Below, piece by piece: positions 38,501 through 50,059 of a stretch of DNA of 64,000 nucleotides. Within the stretch, counting starts at the first letter, position 1. Every line of letters begins with the position of its first letter. The notes below the pieces were generated by a model, which did not search any database, was not told where the DNA came from, and saw only the letters and a list, made by a program, of their open reading frames with translations. Location: positions 930,001 to 994,000 of the forward strand of contig JALBUN010000001.1 in assembly GCA_025174535.1 (NCBI GenBank), in the 5' to 3' direction. Source of the stretch: Cantharellus purpuraceus. Taxonomy: Eukaryota; Basidiomycota; Agaricomycetes; Cantharellales; Hydnaceae. The position numbers were made by a program, and so were the translations under genes.

Positions 38501-38678
38501 ACACGTACCCGAAGCGCATGGGAAGAACGATATTGGCCTCCAACTTGCGAGAGTGACCCCATCTAGCTGGTACAAACCCACGTTTCTCATGAACGACATT
38601 GCGAGTTGTTGTCGACGTAGGAGAACCCCATGACAGTCCAACAGTACCAAGAATTACAGCGACGGCGGAGGCACGCAT
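35572..38678 (-). CDS. secreted sedolisin-type tripeptidyl peptidase (S53)
   Basis: Extracellular acid serine-carboxyl peptidase that trims peptides from proteins. The ATG at 38678 starts a signal peptide (MRASAVAVILGTVGLSWGSP). The propeptide has the usual LKQSNTDRIEEFLMDVSHPE, then SPNFGKHWPADKIADTFAP, and VSEVERLLDADYHVFNH. The mature part starts after acidic and basic residues and has ITPDCLRALYNFHYTP. The catalytic Glu and Asp sit in NGEADLDLEYGMAL. Then FNNLLDALDASFCTFQGGDD, PESCGIVKPANVISTSFGSQ, the oxyanion Asp in LYSSGDNGVAGF, and the catalytic Ser in VFGTSCSSPVVGSLLTGIND. The end reads EGWDPVTG|GLGTPNFAKLMELWLEL across an intron, the usual calcium-site region. More than a dozen introns of about 50 bp were needed. 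All catalytic residues are present and the gene looks functional. Confidence 0.9.
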
Positions 38679-40851
38679 CTTGGAGTACGCAAGGGAACTC
38701 GGGATGATGCTGGTGGCCCTAATATAGGCTTTGGGTCTGGATTAGTTCCAAGTTGTGATCGAATGAATTGCCCGTAAACCAGAGTGAATATCTGGACAGC
38801 ATTCGCGTGAGACTGTTATGTCGAGTCCGGATCCATGCGGTCCACACGATAGAGCTCAAAAGACCAAAAATGGAGACGTCGCCATTCGCATGCTAACTTA
38901 TTGCATACGATAAAATAACGGCAGCTTGGAATTCACAGGCAACGTCTGCTGATCGTTTATTTTCGTGATCTTGTGCTTGAATGAAATGGGAAAAAGTTAT
39001 ACACACCTTACGTTGCCAGAGCACGACCCTTCAGGATAGATTCCAAGGAAAACTTTAGATGTATCAGAGTATGGGCATATCAACGCTAAGTCGAATCACG
39101 TGCTGGCACATGGCACTGATCACATAGGTCTGATGGCGGCGTAGCGTCCTGCTTCGGAGACCAAGCTGAAACCTAATATGGTCATAAAACACCAGGAAAG
39201 CACCGCATAAGTATATTCTGCGGTATCATCAAGTACATTCCGAGCGTTATGTAAATGCGAGCACTTCATCCTACAGAACCTCGGACAGATCGGAATCACG
39301 ACCCATGACACACATTCTCGCACTTCCACATGGGCTCAGGGGCAACCACAGGGTGCTGTGAGAGTTGTATACTGCAAGATAACGCTTAGTTCTCCTATCT
39401 CATCCTGATACCGAAAGCGTGACTATTCCGGGACCTATTCCGAGATGCATCAAAAAGGCTTCACACGCATGTTTTTGGCCGCGCTATATACCCTTGTTCG
39501 AGATTCCACACCTCAGCGCAATGGGTAGAAGGAGCGCTTCGATGCTTAATACTTGCATCGACCGTTTCTCCCTCTCAAAAGGGCTGTGTCTTTTGGCTGT
39601 GATTACTGTATGACATGACTGACTAGGCAACAACGCGGGCATAATACACTACTGTCTGAGCCTCTACACAGTGCGTTCAGGGTTTCCAGCCATTGGAAAA
39701 AATTGGTCATGCAATCGCGCTTGGTGAAATCGCAGGTTGTAAAATGCCTCAACCCCCTCTGGGTCTCACGCGTTGCGCAAGGTGTCCCCATGGAGCGGGT
39801 ACTATAACCAGCCCTGGTGTGGCGCGTCTTGATTGCAATTGACACACAGACCAACTTGATGCGAAAACTGTAGGTGGACTCGGTGCCAATTTACCGTCGC
39901 ATATGGATGACTGAGCCTAAGGGCAGCTACGTTGATGAGTAGACGTAGATGTTGTCTTGCCCCGAAACGCAACATAGCAGCGAACCTGCAATGAAGGGGT
40001 GATTAACTGCATTTTTATCCATCTTCCACCGACTGATGTAGCACTGCTGAGCGAAGTGTCGATTACAGAAATCACCTACTAAGTTGCTAAGAGTCTTCAA
40101 TATCCATCACACGATTGGATGTGGATACTTCAGAACTGCAATTAATTTGGAATCTCGTGCAAGGTCTTATACATAATTGCACTAGGACTGTGAGACAGGA
40201 TACCAGACCAAAGTATCATTAGAAAACTGGACGTCCCCATTCACCTCAGTAGCTCACTAGAGATATGTCCAACAGAGTGTTTATGAGTGACAAGAGTTCC
40301 ATGAAAACAATGTAGCATTAGTCATCCGCATATACACGAAGGTGCTGGGAAGTGATCAATACGTATACACGGAAAACCTCTCATCATCGTTATTCCAGAC
40401 GAAGTTGCGGAAAGTTGCACCTTGACGCCGTAACTTTTTGAATTCTACAAGGTGACTGAGCCGTTGATGAGAAAGACATTTAAACTGGATATCGGTGGGC
40501 AGAAGGCCAGACTGGGACGTTATTTGAATGTGACCCCACGAGTGCACTCTAATGGCGTAGATGATCTGTGGCTGAGACGAGAGTAAAGCGTCTTATATGT
40601 GATGTCTTTACGAATTTGAGGGAAAATAACAAGGATCTTTATTCTAGTTTGCTAAAGACAGACAGTCCACGGACGTTCCATAGGACCACGACCAAACCAT
40701 CTAACAACTTCTAACAACTTCCTCATAAGATACAGGCGTCAGCAAATCCTTTCCAACACTGGATGCTGCGATGCTCCAGGAAAACTCTTTGGTGCCCGAG
40801 ACCTCCAAGCGCAGCTATATGGAGGGTATCATGGCCACGTCATAGCCTCGT
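38679..40851. other. intergenic, no gene seen
   Basis: About 2.2 kb with only short unrelated frames. The left end should contain the promoter of the sedolisin gene. Confidence 0.4.
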
Positions 40852-41780
40852 CTAATCCGAATTGACTTCCGGATGTCCTGCGGCTGGTGAGGATGATGTC
40901 CCTGCAGAAACCGGAATTTCATGTGTGACAGTCCATACCTCTCTAAAAGCATGCGATAAATCATAACGGAAGAGCGGAATTCAGTCGCGAAGGAGAAAGG
41001 ACTCACCGATAAGGGCCTGCCATTCACCACGAATCAAAGTTATCATCATCAAAGCTAACAACATCACAGGCAACCCTAAAGCTCCGTTTATTTATTTCTG
41101 AAGTAGTAAATAAGATAAATAATGAAAAATTATTAGACTTGAAAGATTTTTATGTAGTCACTGCACTGAAATCACAAGCACCCTCAAGTGACCATACGCC
41201 GAAGGCAGACATGCAAACGAGCGTGAACTGCACTAGACCCACGCAACAAGGACGGTTGTGAAGTACACTTTGAGATATTTAACCGGCAGCTTGAGCGGTA
41301 TGACTATGGGCGTATCTATGCACGTCCCATTTGGTAAGTCAAATAGCATTGAAGAACTGTAGTAACGATTAACTTTCACGATCCCAGAACATGACATTGG
41401 TTCATACGGTAAAGGAAGATATCCCAGGCAAATGCGAAAAATACCATGAAGACACCGTTGACAGTCTGCATGTAGTGCAGCAGTATCCATTCCAGGCGTA
41501 CAGTTGCGACAATGACACCAATGATGAGAGCACTTTTCTTTTGTCGTGTTCGACTTTCACATCTAGGACAGGTGGTGCTTGAAATGTCGGCCAGAGCTGA
41601 AATCATCGCTGGGGTCAGTGCTTTGTATTCAGCTAGAATTGGGGTACGCAGGCCAAGTGACGGGGGAGCAGCAAAGAGATATGTAAGGAGTGCCGGAATC
41701 GCCGGAATAAAAGCAGATAAAACTTGTTGAAGGGATTCAGGAAGGCCACCAGCAACAAGTGGAGTGCGTATGGTCATCAT
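40852..41780 (-). pseudogene. membrane-protein family, copy 1 (internal deletion)
   Basis: Homologue of the gene at 42218-43674. The N-terminal exon reads LQQVLSAFIPAIPALLTYLF, then past an intron APPVLDV in one frame and SALIIGVIVATVRLEWILLH in another; compared with copy 2 seven bases are missing between them. The next block, LTKWDVHRYAH, is the start of the exon that in copy 2 reads LTKWAVHRNTHG. It then jumps straight to IPLKLPVKYLKVYFTTVLVA, so about 600 bp encoding the central membrane segments are gone. The 3' part still reads LPVMLLALMMITLIRGEWQA, then EVWTVTHEIPVS, with a stop at 40852. An AT-rich stretch near 41090-41140 interrupts the frame. The deletion and frame shift point to a pseudogene. 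Confidence 0.7.
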
Positions 41781-42217
41781 GGTGGCTAGAAATCAGGGCG
41801 AAAATGCTGCGTACAACATTACATGCCGGTCATAGTGTCGCATGCGTAATGACCCTCGTGCTACATATGCGGATATTAATCTTAATGTACCATTCGTACT
41901 AACATTTAGAGAATTCAAGTTGACTTGACCAATGTTGCAGTGTCCCCTGCATGTCAAAATTTTCAGGTTGCTATTGGCTTATGACGCAGCTATGGGTCAC
42001 GTTCAATAAGATGATTTCCCGGCCCGTTCGACCCTTGTATGACGCTTGTAATACACCAACTGTACAACTTGAGTGGTATCATTAGTGGATAGCAATTCGA
42101 AAGCCTTAGATCATGATCACGTCGTGTCCAATGAGAGTCGCCTCTTGGTTGTCCTTGACCTGGTATGCATAATTGTCCTTATAATTGTCCTTCTAGAGAC
42201 AGGACTTGGATGTCCGA
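41781..42217. other. spacer between tandem membrane-gene copies
   Basis: No gene seen. It separates the pseudogene start from the stop codon of copy 2. Confidence 0.4.
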
Positions 42218-43674
42218 TCAGGTTTTGATAACCCACACCTCTCTGAAGCATGAGGTGAATAATGATGAATGTCCTGAAATAAATGTTCACAAAACACGTA
42301 CTGATAATTCCACATGGTCTCCCACTCGCCACGAACCAAAGCCACGACCATCAGAGCCACAAACATCACTGGTAGCTCCATAACCATGGCAACTGCACTG
42401 AAATCATAAACACCCTCAAGTGACAACCGGGTGAACGCAGATAGGCAAACGAGCGTGAATTGCACCAGGCCCCACGCAACGAGGACGGTGGTGTAGTACA
42501 CTTTAGGAAATTCGACTGGTAGCTTGGAGGGTATGACGATCCCATCGGAATAACTTCTCTTGTACCACCCGCTGCACATCGGCGCAGGTATCGCAAAGTA
42601 GATAAATTGATAGGGTGGTTCGAAGGAGGCCGTGTGCCTTTGATAATCAAAGCGAAGCGCAAGGGTAATCAACCATCCAGCGAGAAAAGCGTATACCGGG
42701 ATAAACCACCACATCTTTAGCACGGTGAACGTGTGGAGAATTCGAGCAATCTTCTCGATGACACCGTGCTCGAATGGTGGGGAGTCGGCGCCTAAATTCA
42801 GATGTAGCATGGCAGCTATCGATACGCCACCTGCCAACAATGACGTTCCCTGAGTTGATAATTAGATACCCTAGTACGGAAACATCATGCAGACAAAACT
42901 GACAGCGAGAGCGAGGAACGCGATGAATATGCCACTCATCGAAAGCGTGCTTGCGCCAGGGTTTGAACAACACATATTGTAGATTAAAGCTAGAGATGTA
43001 ATCGCGATAGAAAAAGGGTGCTCTTTCAGGAAAGCGTTGGCTGTGATGGCTATAGCGGATGCGGAGACAAGCAATTTTGTACCGAATAGTCGACAGCTAT
43101 GCTCTCGTGCCATTGGCAAGCAAACAGGGACTAAAGAGCATATGGGAGATGAATAATTACAATTGAATTAGAGAGGAAAGAATGACCTCCGTGGGTGTTT
43201 CTGTGAACGGCCCATTTGGTGAGCCCAGTGACGGTGTTGAAGAACTGCGATAACGATTAGCTTTCTACTAATACTGAATAGAAGATGATCCACACAGATA
43301 CAATAGCAAGTACATAGGCAAGGGCAATTCCGCACATCAAGACGTCATCGACGGTTTGCGTAATCGCGTGAAGTAGAAGGATGCATCCGACGCCTCCGAC
43401 GGAGAGGATCGCGCTGACGCCAACAACAAGCGCTCTTGTTTTTCGTGACCTAGGCTCAGGCTCTACATCAAGGACAGGAGACGCCTGCGCAGCGAGAAAG
43501 AGCTGTAATTACAGCTGTAATCAGCACTTCATCTTCAGTTTACATCCAGGCTGAAGTGCTCACGCGTAGCGATGCTGGGCTTGCGAGGAGGTATGCAAGG
43601 AGCGCTGGAACAAAAGAAATATAGTGCCTTTTCAAAGCGTCTAGGAAACCGTCCAACGACGCCTGGAGACTCAT
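42218..43674 (-). CDS. unknown multi-pass membrane protein, copy 2 (fullest copy)
   Basis: Most complete of three related copies. The ATG at 43674 starts MSLQASLDGFLDALKRHYIS, then a membrane segment FVPALLAYLLASPASL. Exon 2 has LDVEPEPRSRKTRALVVGVS and the segment VGGVGCILLLHAITQTV, then ALAYVLAIVSVWIIFYS. Next are FFNTVTGLTKWAVHRNTHG, SCRLFGTKLLVSASAIAITA and SGIFIAFLALAVSFVCMMFP. The last long exon begins near GGVSIAAMLHLNLGADSPPF and includes LKMWWFIPVYAFLAGWLITL, YKRSYSDGIVIPSKLPVEFP, VYYTTVLVAWGLVQFTLVCL and LPVMFVALMVVALVRGEWET, ending after an intron with EVWVIKT. About seven hydrophobic segments are visible. One intron seems to be only 30 bp and the join before GGVSIAA is unresolved, so intactness is not proven. 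No known family recognised. Confidence 0.55.
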
Positions 43675-43819
43675 GGTACCAGAGAGCACGGCGATAACCA
43701 TTGATTTATGTAGCGCGGATAGAACTTTGATCGCCGAATGTCGGAGATAAGAATATTGAGGCGGAGCTTCAACGCCACGTCTCCTCTTCTGCCTCTCCCC
43801 TCCATCTGCCTGCAGGCAA
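43675..43819. promoter_or_regulatory. short divergent promoter region
   Basis: Only 145 bp separate the start of the membrane gene (-) from the start of the first glycogenin gene (+). Any promoters must be shared or overlap. The plus side has a pyrimidine-rich run (ctcctcttctgcctctcccctcc) just before the ATG. Confidence 0.45.
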
Positions 43820-45410
43820 ATGTCTTTCCCACCTTACGCTTTTGTTACACTTGTAACGACGGACAGATATCTCCCTGGAGCTCTTGTCGTTGCTGCTGCT
43901 CTTCGTGATCTCCACCCATCCCCACCACGCTCGCCCGATGAAATTGATCCTTCCGAGTTCCATGTTGTTTGTCTGGTCACTCCAGAGACTGTATCTGTTC
44001 AGACCTTGAAATTTCTCAGGAGGGCTTTTGATGTTGTTATCGGCGTGGAAATTCTTAAAGAAGATACCGGGGATGCTCTGGTATTACTGGGTATAGCGCT
44101 TGTAAAGGATCTAGTGGCTGTTTGTGCTGATGGTCTCCATGGACTGCTTGTAAGGCCGGCCTGACCTCGGGACTGTTCTCACTAAGCTCCACGTGTTTCG
44201 TCTCGACACTTACAGCAAAATTGTTTACCTGGATGCTGATGTCCTACCTCTTCTCCCCTTGTCTCATCTCTTTCTCACAAGATCACCTTTCTCCGCGGTC
44301 GCTGATGTAGGATGGCCGGATATTTTCAACTCTGGAGTGATTGTTCTTACACCAGGCGAAGAAAAGTTCAACGAGATAATGGAGCTTGTCGTATCTGAGG
44401 GAAGCTGGGATGGTGGCGACCAAGGAGTGCTTAATGAATGGAGAGGTAAAAACTGGGATCGACTAAGCTTCACGTATAACACAACACCGACAGCTGCTTA
44501 CACGTAAGTTATTTAGTGGTGCCGTTCTGTGTCTTCGTATCACTTGATCGTTGCTGTCTTTAGCTATGCGCCCGCGTACAAGCGCTTCGGTTCAGAAATT
44601 AAAGCCATACACTTCATTGGTCCGAATAAACCTTGGTTGAATTTACCCTTCCGTGCACCAGGCTCTCCCTCTCGAAATTTCACTAGAGTTTACGATTCCG
44701 AGAGTTCCTATGATTATTCTTCACTCGTCGACCGTTGGTTTGCCGTGTTCGACAGACATTATCGTTCGGCTGCCCCCATTTTCTCCACCACTGGGGAGCT
44801 TCTGCCCACTAGTTTCAGGGAGACGATATACGAGAATGCCTGGGATGAGGGGAGAGTCGCGCTGCTCTCAGGAGTCACAGGCGGTCCGTTGGCACTGGAC
44901 AAGCTTAGACAACTTGCTTTGAAAGGACTCGGTCAGATACCTACAAGAGAGAAAGGAGAGGGCGCATACATGACCCTTCCCCTTGACGGCAGAATCAGTT
45001 TGGTGTCACGGCCCCAGTCGCAGATGCGCCGTCTCTTTGCTCGCGGATCTAGTCTCCCTGCTTCGCTTTCTCAGTCGAGCACACATCCATCCAGCTCTCA
45101 AGGAATCCCGATACCTGACAACAGCTTATCACAGTCACGTTCTACCCCGAGTACTCTGGCTCATTTCGATGGATCAGTTCGGTGGGATCCTTGGGGTGGA
45201 GCGTTCTCGAATATGTGGGATTTGGTGCCAGAGATATCAAAGATAGCAAGTCACCAATTTGGAAGAAATAATGTATCGCAAACTCTGGTTAGTAAAGACG
45301 AGACTGGGAAGTCGATGGGACAGGAGCCTGTCTATAGGAGTTGGGAGGACAGGACAGAGAGCACAAGTAGAGATGGGGATGATGAAGCCGAGGATGAGGA
45401 AAGTAGGTAA
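43820..45410 (+). CDS. glycogenin-like glucosyltransferase (GT8), short paralogue
   Basis: Glycogenin starts glycogen by glucosylating itself; it belongs to glycosyltransferase family 8. Exon 1 (43820-44090) has YAFVTLVTTDRYLPGALVVA and HVVCLVTPETVSVQTLKFLR. A 64-bp intron (44091-44154) joins to give LLGRPDLGTVLTKLHVFRL, the expected family sequence. Exon 2 carries the metal-binding DxD motif in IVYLDADVLPLLPLSHLFL, DVGWPDIFNSGVIVLTP and GSWDGGDQGVLNEW. A second intron is at 44504-44563, followed by YAPAYKRFGSEIKAIHFIGP. The C-terminal part, about 240 residues, is low-complexity and retains SNMWDLVPEISKIAS and an acidic end SRDGDDEAEDEES. It lacks the long Pro-rich tail and FPWEE-type motif of the neighbouring paralogue. 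The catalytic part looks intact. It faces the other glycogenin gene tail to tail. Confidence 0.85.
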
Positions 45411-45815
45411 CGGCTGCAGCACTCCTGTGATCCCGAACAAGTGAGCTTGCTATTATGAGTGTCGTAATTTCTAGTGTCTTGTCCCTCTTTATACTATGTC
45501 CATTGTTTCTCTGTTAGCAAGACAGTGACGAGTTGATATCATACATTGCAAGCAAAACCTAAAAAATGACGAAAACAGTGTTGGGTAGGCGCGTTGACAT
45601 AGAATGTCCAATGGTTAGTTTCATATGATCGAATCTCAGAAGTGGGGTATCCATAGAGCAATTTCAAATGGTGGTTTATATGCCGCCATTACGGCTGGAA
45701 AGCAAGCAAGAATCGTAAGCTGATTGTGTAAAAGTAAACCAAAAGAAAAGAAAAGAAAAGAGACGAAGGCATAGTGCCGAATTTGATACACCCCGTGTGA
45801 TGCAAAGCAATCATG
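45411..45815. other. shared 3' region of convergent glycogenin genes
   Basis: About 400 bp between the two stop codons. It includes an (AAAAG)n-type microsatellite. Overlapping 3' ends of the two transcripts are likely here. Confidence 0.5.
45738..45761. repeat. AAAAG microsatellite
   Basis: About four and a half tandem units of aaaag between the convergent glycogenin genes. Confidence 0.7.
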
Positions 45816-48800
45816 TCAAGCCGCAGAAGGCGAGCCCGTGCCCGCCGCAGTGTCGTCCCCCCAAGAACCTATTTTCAAAAACCTTGCCAATACCTCCTCT
45901 GACCCTTTCTTAAACACGTCGACACTGCGTGCCGGATCGAATATTCTCCCTGCTGGGCGAACTGCTGGAGCAGCATTCAACGGCGCTCCAGGGAGGACTG
46001 GAGCTCCTTCCGGGGGGGATGAGGGGCTCAAGGATGATGGGGGTGAAGTAACTTCTCTCTCCGCGGTGATGGCCTCTATGGACGTAGTGAGGGGGTGCGC
46101 GACAGTGGGCGAGAGTTCAGGCACAGCGGATATATCAGGCGTTTTAACGTCGAGCGTCGTAGGTTGCGCGGAGCCTCTCCGAGTAACGCCAAACGCAGAG
46201 GAACCACGCAACTGTGTAGAAGATGCCGGTGGCTGTGTGTCATCATAGGCCTGATCACCATCTGAGCTGACATGAACGACGTCCACGTGCTCTCGCCGGT
46301 TCGCACCCCCTGACACAGACCACGTCACCTGCTTTTTGCCCGCACTAGGATGCACCTGCACAGACTGATCCCTCATCTGTCTCGGAATCGTTTGTACACC
46401 CTTCCCGTGATACCTCTGCTGGACTCTGGGAGTCTTACTTTGATCCTCACCGCCCACCAGGCTGTGCCCGTCTTCATCATCGTCTTCGTCCTCATCGTCC
46501 GCGTCCCGGCTGCTCACTTCCTCCACTTCCTGCCAGCTCCGATAATCACCCCGAGCGGAGGCCGCTCCAGCCTCTGGCGTCCAACTAGCTGGCTGCGCCG
46601 GACGCACAAGCCGCAACGCATATCGCTGTATACTAGGTACAGCATCCCACGCATTTGCATATGTAGTCGTCCGCGGAAAACCTTGTTGTGGTGGCAGCGA
46701 TGGAGAGGGTGAGAGATGATTAGGAGATCCGCGCAAGTTGAGCTTCAGGGCTGGGGACGGAGGTTGGATAAACGGATGTCCCGGGGGTGGGCTGTCGGTT
46801 CGAGGAAAGAATCGGACTGGCGCATGGCGTGGTTTTTCCTCCCAAGGGAATACGGGGGCAACTTTGGACCGATCAGGCTGCGGGTAGGATGGCCGCGGGT
46901 GGGATGGTTGCGGGTGGGTTGGCTGCGGGTGGGAAGGCTGCGGGTGGTGATTGGCAGGTTCATGAGCGGGTTGAGCCTCTGGGGGCGGGTGCTCAGATAC
47001 TTGTGGTTCCTGGAGCTGTCTTCTGTCGCCGGGATGAGATACTTGTGGTTCCTGGAGCTGTCTTCTGTCGCCGGGATGAGAATGCGGCTCCTCGTGTTTA
47101 GGTGCTCCTATTACAGCTTGGTAGTGACCTTCCTTTAGGAGAATCTCGGGAATGTTTGGTGCAGGGGGTACAGGAAACAGTCCGCCGTGGTTCTCGGGTG
47201 CAGGATGAGATTGCGCATCCCAAACATTGGGAAAGTAAGTATCCGCAGGGAAATGCGATGCAGGCGGTGGGACGCTGGGTGGGGCCTCGACAGCTGGATT
47301 CCAGGAGATTAGGGGAGGAGAGCTATGTCGAGGAGGTGTTGAAGGGTGTCTCTGTGGCATGGAAGGGACAGTACTACCATACTGGGGCGACTGTTGTGCC
47401 TGGGGAAGAAGATGATCGTGTTCGGGAGTGGCAGAAGGCATCTCTCTCATCCCGGGTCGTGCGTGTGTTGGAGTTTCAGGTGGAAGCGAATGTCCCCTAA
47501 ACACTGGCGTAGGAGGCAACTCGTTTGGGTCTGGAGTAGGTAATGTCGTCATTGGAGTGAAGGATCGCACCGGCGTTTGCGGCCCCTCAGGTACAACTAT
47601 TTTCACGATAGGTAATGGTCTTTCTTCAGAGTCTGGCTTCGGTTTTTGTGGGCGCATCAAATCGATGCGACCTTCGAGTGGTAGGCTGCGGTACGTTCCT
47701 TCGCCTACCCCAGTCTCCGACTGACCTATTCCGCTGATAGCCATCCGTCGCAGCTCCTCCAGTCCCAGAGGACCACCAGCCCCTGACATGTCAGCCTCGG
47801 CATTGGGAAGTACCTCTGAGTTCCAGAGGTTTTTGTATTGTGGAACCAGGGGGGCCTCTGTGAGTGTCAAAAGCGATTCATCATGCGAACCTGGACCATT
47901 TCGAGATGTAGTGTGTGATAAACGATAGTGCTTGTCATACACCTCAAACCAGCGGTCCAGCAGCGCATCGTAGCCGAACGAAGACGGCGGTCCAAATTCT
48001 TGTGAAGGGGGAGAGATAGGAGGTGATACTGCTGACGAAGTGCCGGGACTGCGCAATGGAATCTGCGTCCAGGGTTTGTTTGGTCCAATGAAATGTATAT
48101 TGCTGATTTGTGAACCGAAGCGTTGATAGGCAGGAGCGTAACTGGTTACAATGTAAAAACCGATGATAACCATAAAGTACACAATAAGAAACTCACGTAT
48201 ACACAGCTGTCGGTGTCGTATTGTAGGTGAAACTCAACCGCTCCCAATCTTGACCTACCCATTCATTCAAAACACCTTGATCACCTCCATCCCAACTTCC
48301 CTTGCTCTTCATCACTTCCATGACTTCTTTAAACTTTTCTTCGCTTGGTTCAAAGGCGAAAAAACCTGAATTGAATATATCTGGCCACCCAACGTCTGGA
48401 ACAGCGGCAAAACTGGCAGAAATGCGGAACAGATGCGAAATCGGTCGCAGAGTAAGCATGTCGGCATCAAGAAAAATGACCTTCCGATAGTGCTTGAGAC
48501 GGAACACGTGTAACTTGGTGAGGACAGTCCGAAGGTCAAGACGACCTTCGAGGCAATATTTCAAACAACGCGCACCGACAGGTTCAACTTGCTCACCTAG
48601 CAGCTTCAGCCCTTTTTCTGTATCTTCCTCGATGACCTCCACGCCAACGACCACGTCGAATGCTCTTCGTAAAAGCTTCATAGTGTTCACATCTAAAGTC
48701 TCCGGGGTGGCGAGACATACGCGATGAAATTCAGATGGGTCGTACTCATCCGGATAGATCGGAGGAGAAGGATGAACGTCTTTCAGCGCAGCTGAGACGA

Positions 48801-48873
48801 CGAGGGCGCCAGGCAGATAGTTATCCGAAGTGACTAGAGTTACGAACGCTAGTTGTGGTGCTGAAGTCGCCAT
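45816..48873 (-). CDS. glycogenin-like glucosyltransferase (GT8), long paralogue
   Basis: Second glycogenin. The ATG at 48873 starts MATSAPQLAFVTLVTSDNYL, with HRVCLATPETLDVNTMKLLR. The DxD motif is in VIFLDADMLTLRPISHLF, followed by DVGWPDIFNSGFFAFEP, GSWDGGDQGVLNEW, FTYNTTPTAVYT and, after an intron at 48142-48196, SYAPAYQRFGSQISNIHFIG. A 51-bp segment at 48546-48596 keeps the frame open but has gtgagc..cgaag ends; removing it restores LLGRLDLRTVLTKLHVFRL, so it is probably an intron whose length hides it. The 700-residue tail is Pro/Ser-rich with a QPxHP repeat, an exact 42-bp tandem duplication, the motif VFPWEEKPRHAPVRFFP, and ANAWDAVPSIQRYALRL followed by an acidic stretch. This tail likely binds glycogen synthase, as known for glycogenins; that is inference. 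Intact and full length. Confidence 0.88.
46867..46950. repeat. 15-bp minisatellite coding QPxHP
   Basis: Tandem degenerate copies of a 15-bp unit (tgcgggtgggatggt-like) inside the long glycogenin. On the coding strand it gives HPQPSHPQPTHPQPSHPRPS. Length variation between strains would be expected. Confidence 0.75.
46995..47080. repeat. exact 42-bp tandem duplication
   Basis: Two identical adjacent 42-bp copies (each starting gatacttgtggttcctgg) encode the doubled peptide HPGDRRQLQEPQVS in the long glycogenin tail. The frame is kept. Confidence 0.8.
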
Positions 48874-50050
48874 GAACGTTCACTAGGCCGCAGCGATAAA
48901 GCTCAATGGGTGATTATCCCTCGGTACACGTCAGGGAGACCTGTGAAACTCCAATGAGCAAGGCCCAGGCTGAATTTGCCCCAAGCTTGTACGTACTCGC
49001 CTCGCTCCACTGCGCCAACCGCTCAAGCTCAAGCCTGTGGTTTTTGTATCCGCGAGCGTTCAGAACGGAGTCACAGCACGTCTCCGCCGGCCCCCATTGC
49101 ATCCCCGTGCGATCAGGCAGCCTGCTGACCAGAATCATTTCTAATCACCGTGTCCAGCGAATCTTTGATTCAAAGGCGTGCAGTCCTACCAGCGTACTCC
49201 ATACCGCGCCACAGCAAGCCAAGGTCATGATTGATTGCCTATTCAGTCGGTTCCAGAAGTTCTACCGAAGGCTCATGATGACGCGTGGTTGGAACATTGA
49301 GAGTGGAGTGTCCACAAAACATTCAAGAAACCGGAGTCAGATATATTGCATCAATCAATATTATTTATGGCACCACAACATATGGCATTAACCACAGTGA
49401 TACGCCTTCAAGTATGGCTTTTTACTCCAAAAATAATCTTGGGGAGCAGGATAGAGACGCCAAAAATCGATGGAGTGAGCTCTACGGTATCTTGAAGAAT
49501 CAAGCAGCGGCTATGCATGAAGAGGGCCTTGACATGCAAAAGTGACTTTCATGTACCCGACATGCCTGACTACCGCAAGGAACTCACTCCACCCCATTCC
49601 ATGGCAGTGAAAAACCATACTTCTCGACACAATTGGCGGCGCTGACAAACATTCATGTTGATCAACTTCGCTTGGACTCGTTGAATGCGATAGATCGTGT
49701 GGCCATCATGTAGTAACACTGTTGCTGACTAGAGAGCTGTAGAACGCCGTCAAGAGCTAAACTCAGTCGAGTCCCCTATTAAAGTGGATGACGAGACAAA
49801 GTATGGATCATATCCATATGAGCAATGACGTGACAGCGTCGAAACACTCCTCACGACCTCCTTCTGCTCCACCCTTCTATTTTAACGTCATACCAGATGT
49901 CGAACACGGTTGCTATAGTTCTTACTTGGCCAACGGTGAACGCAAATTTGAGATTACTGACAGACCTACACAGTGCAAGTGAACAGTTTCATTAGGAAGT
50001 TCAGCTGCTCACATGTTATCTAGTTCCCGTATTCACATCTAGGGTAAGAA
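48874..50050. other. intergenic, no gene seen
   Basis: Upstream of the long glycogenin gene. Short frames only. The right end borders the repeat-rich region. Confidence 0.4.
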
Positions 50051-50059
50051 AAGAAGGGG

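Noticed and set aside
46716..47500. Plus-strand frames opposite the long glycogenin
   Set aside because: Antisense of the Pro-rich tail; they carry only the translated minisatellite.
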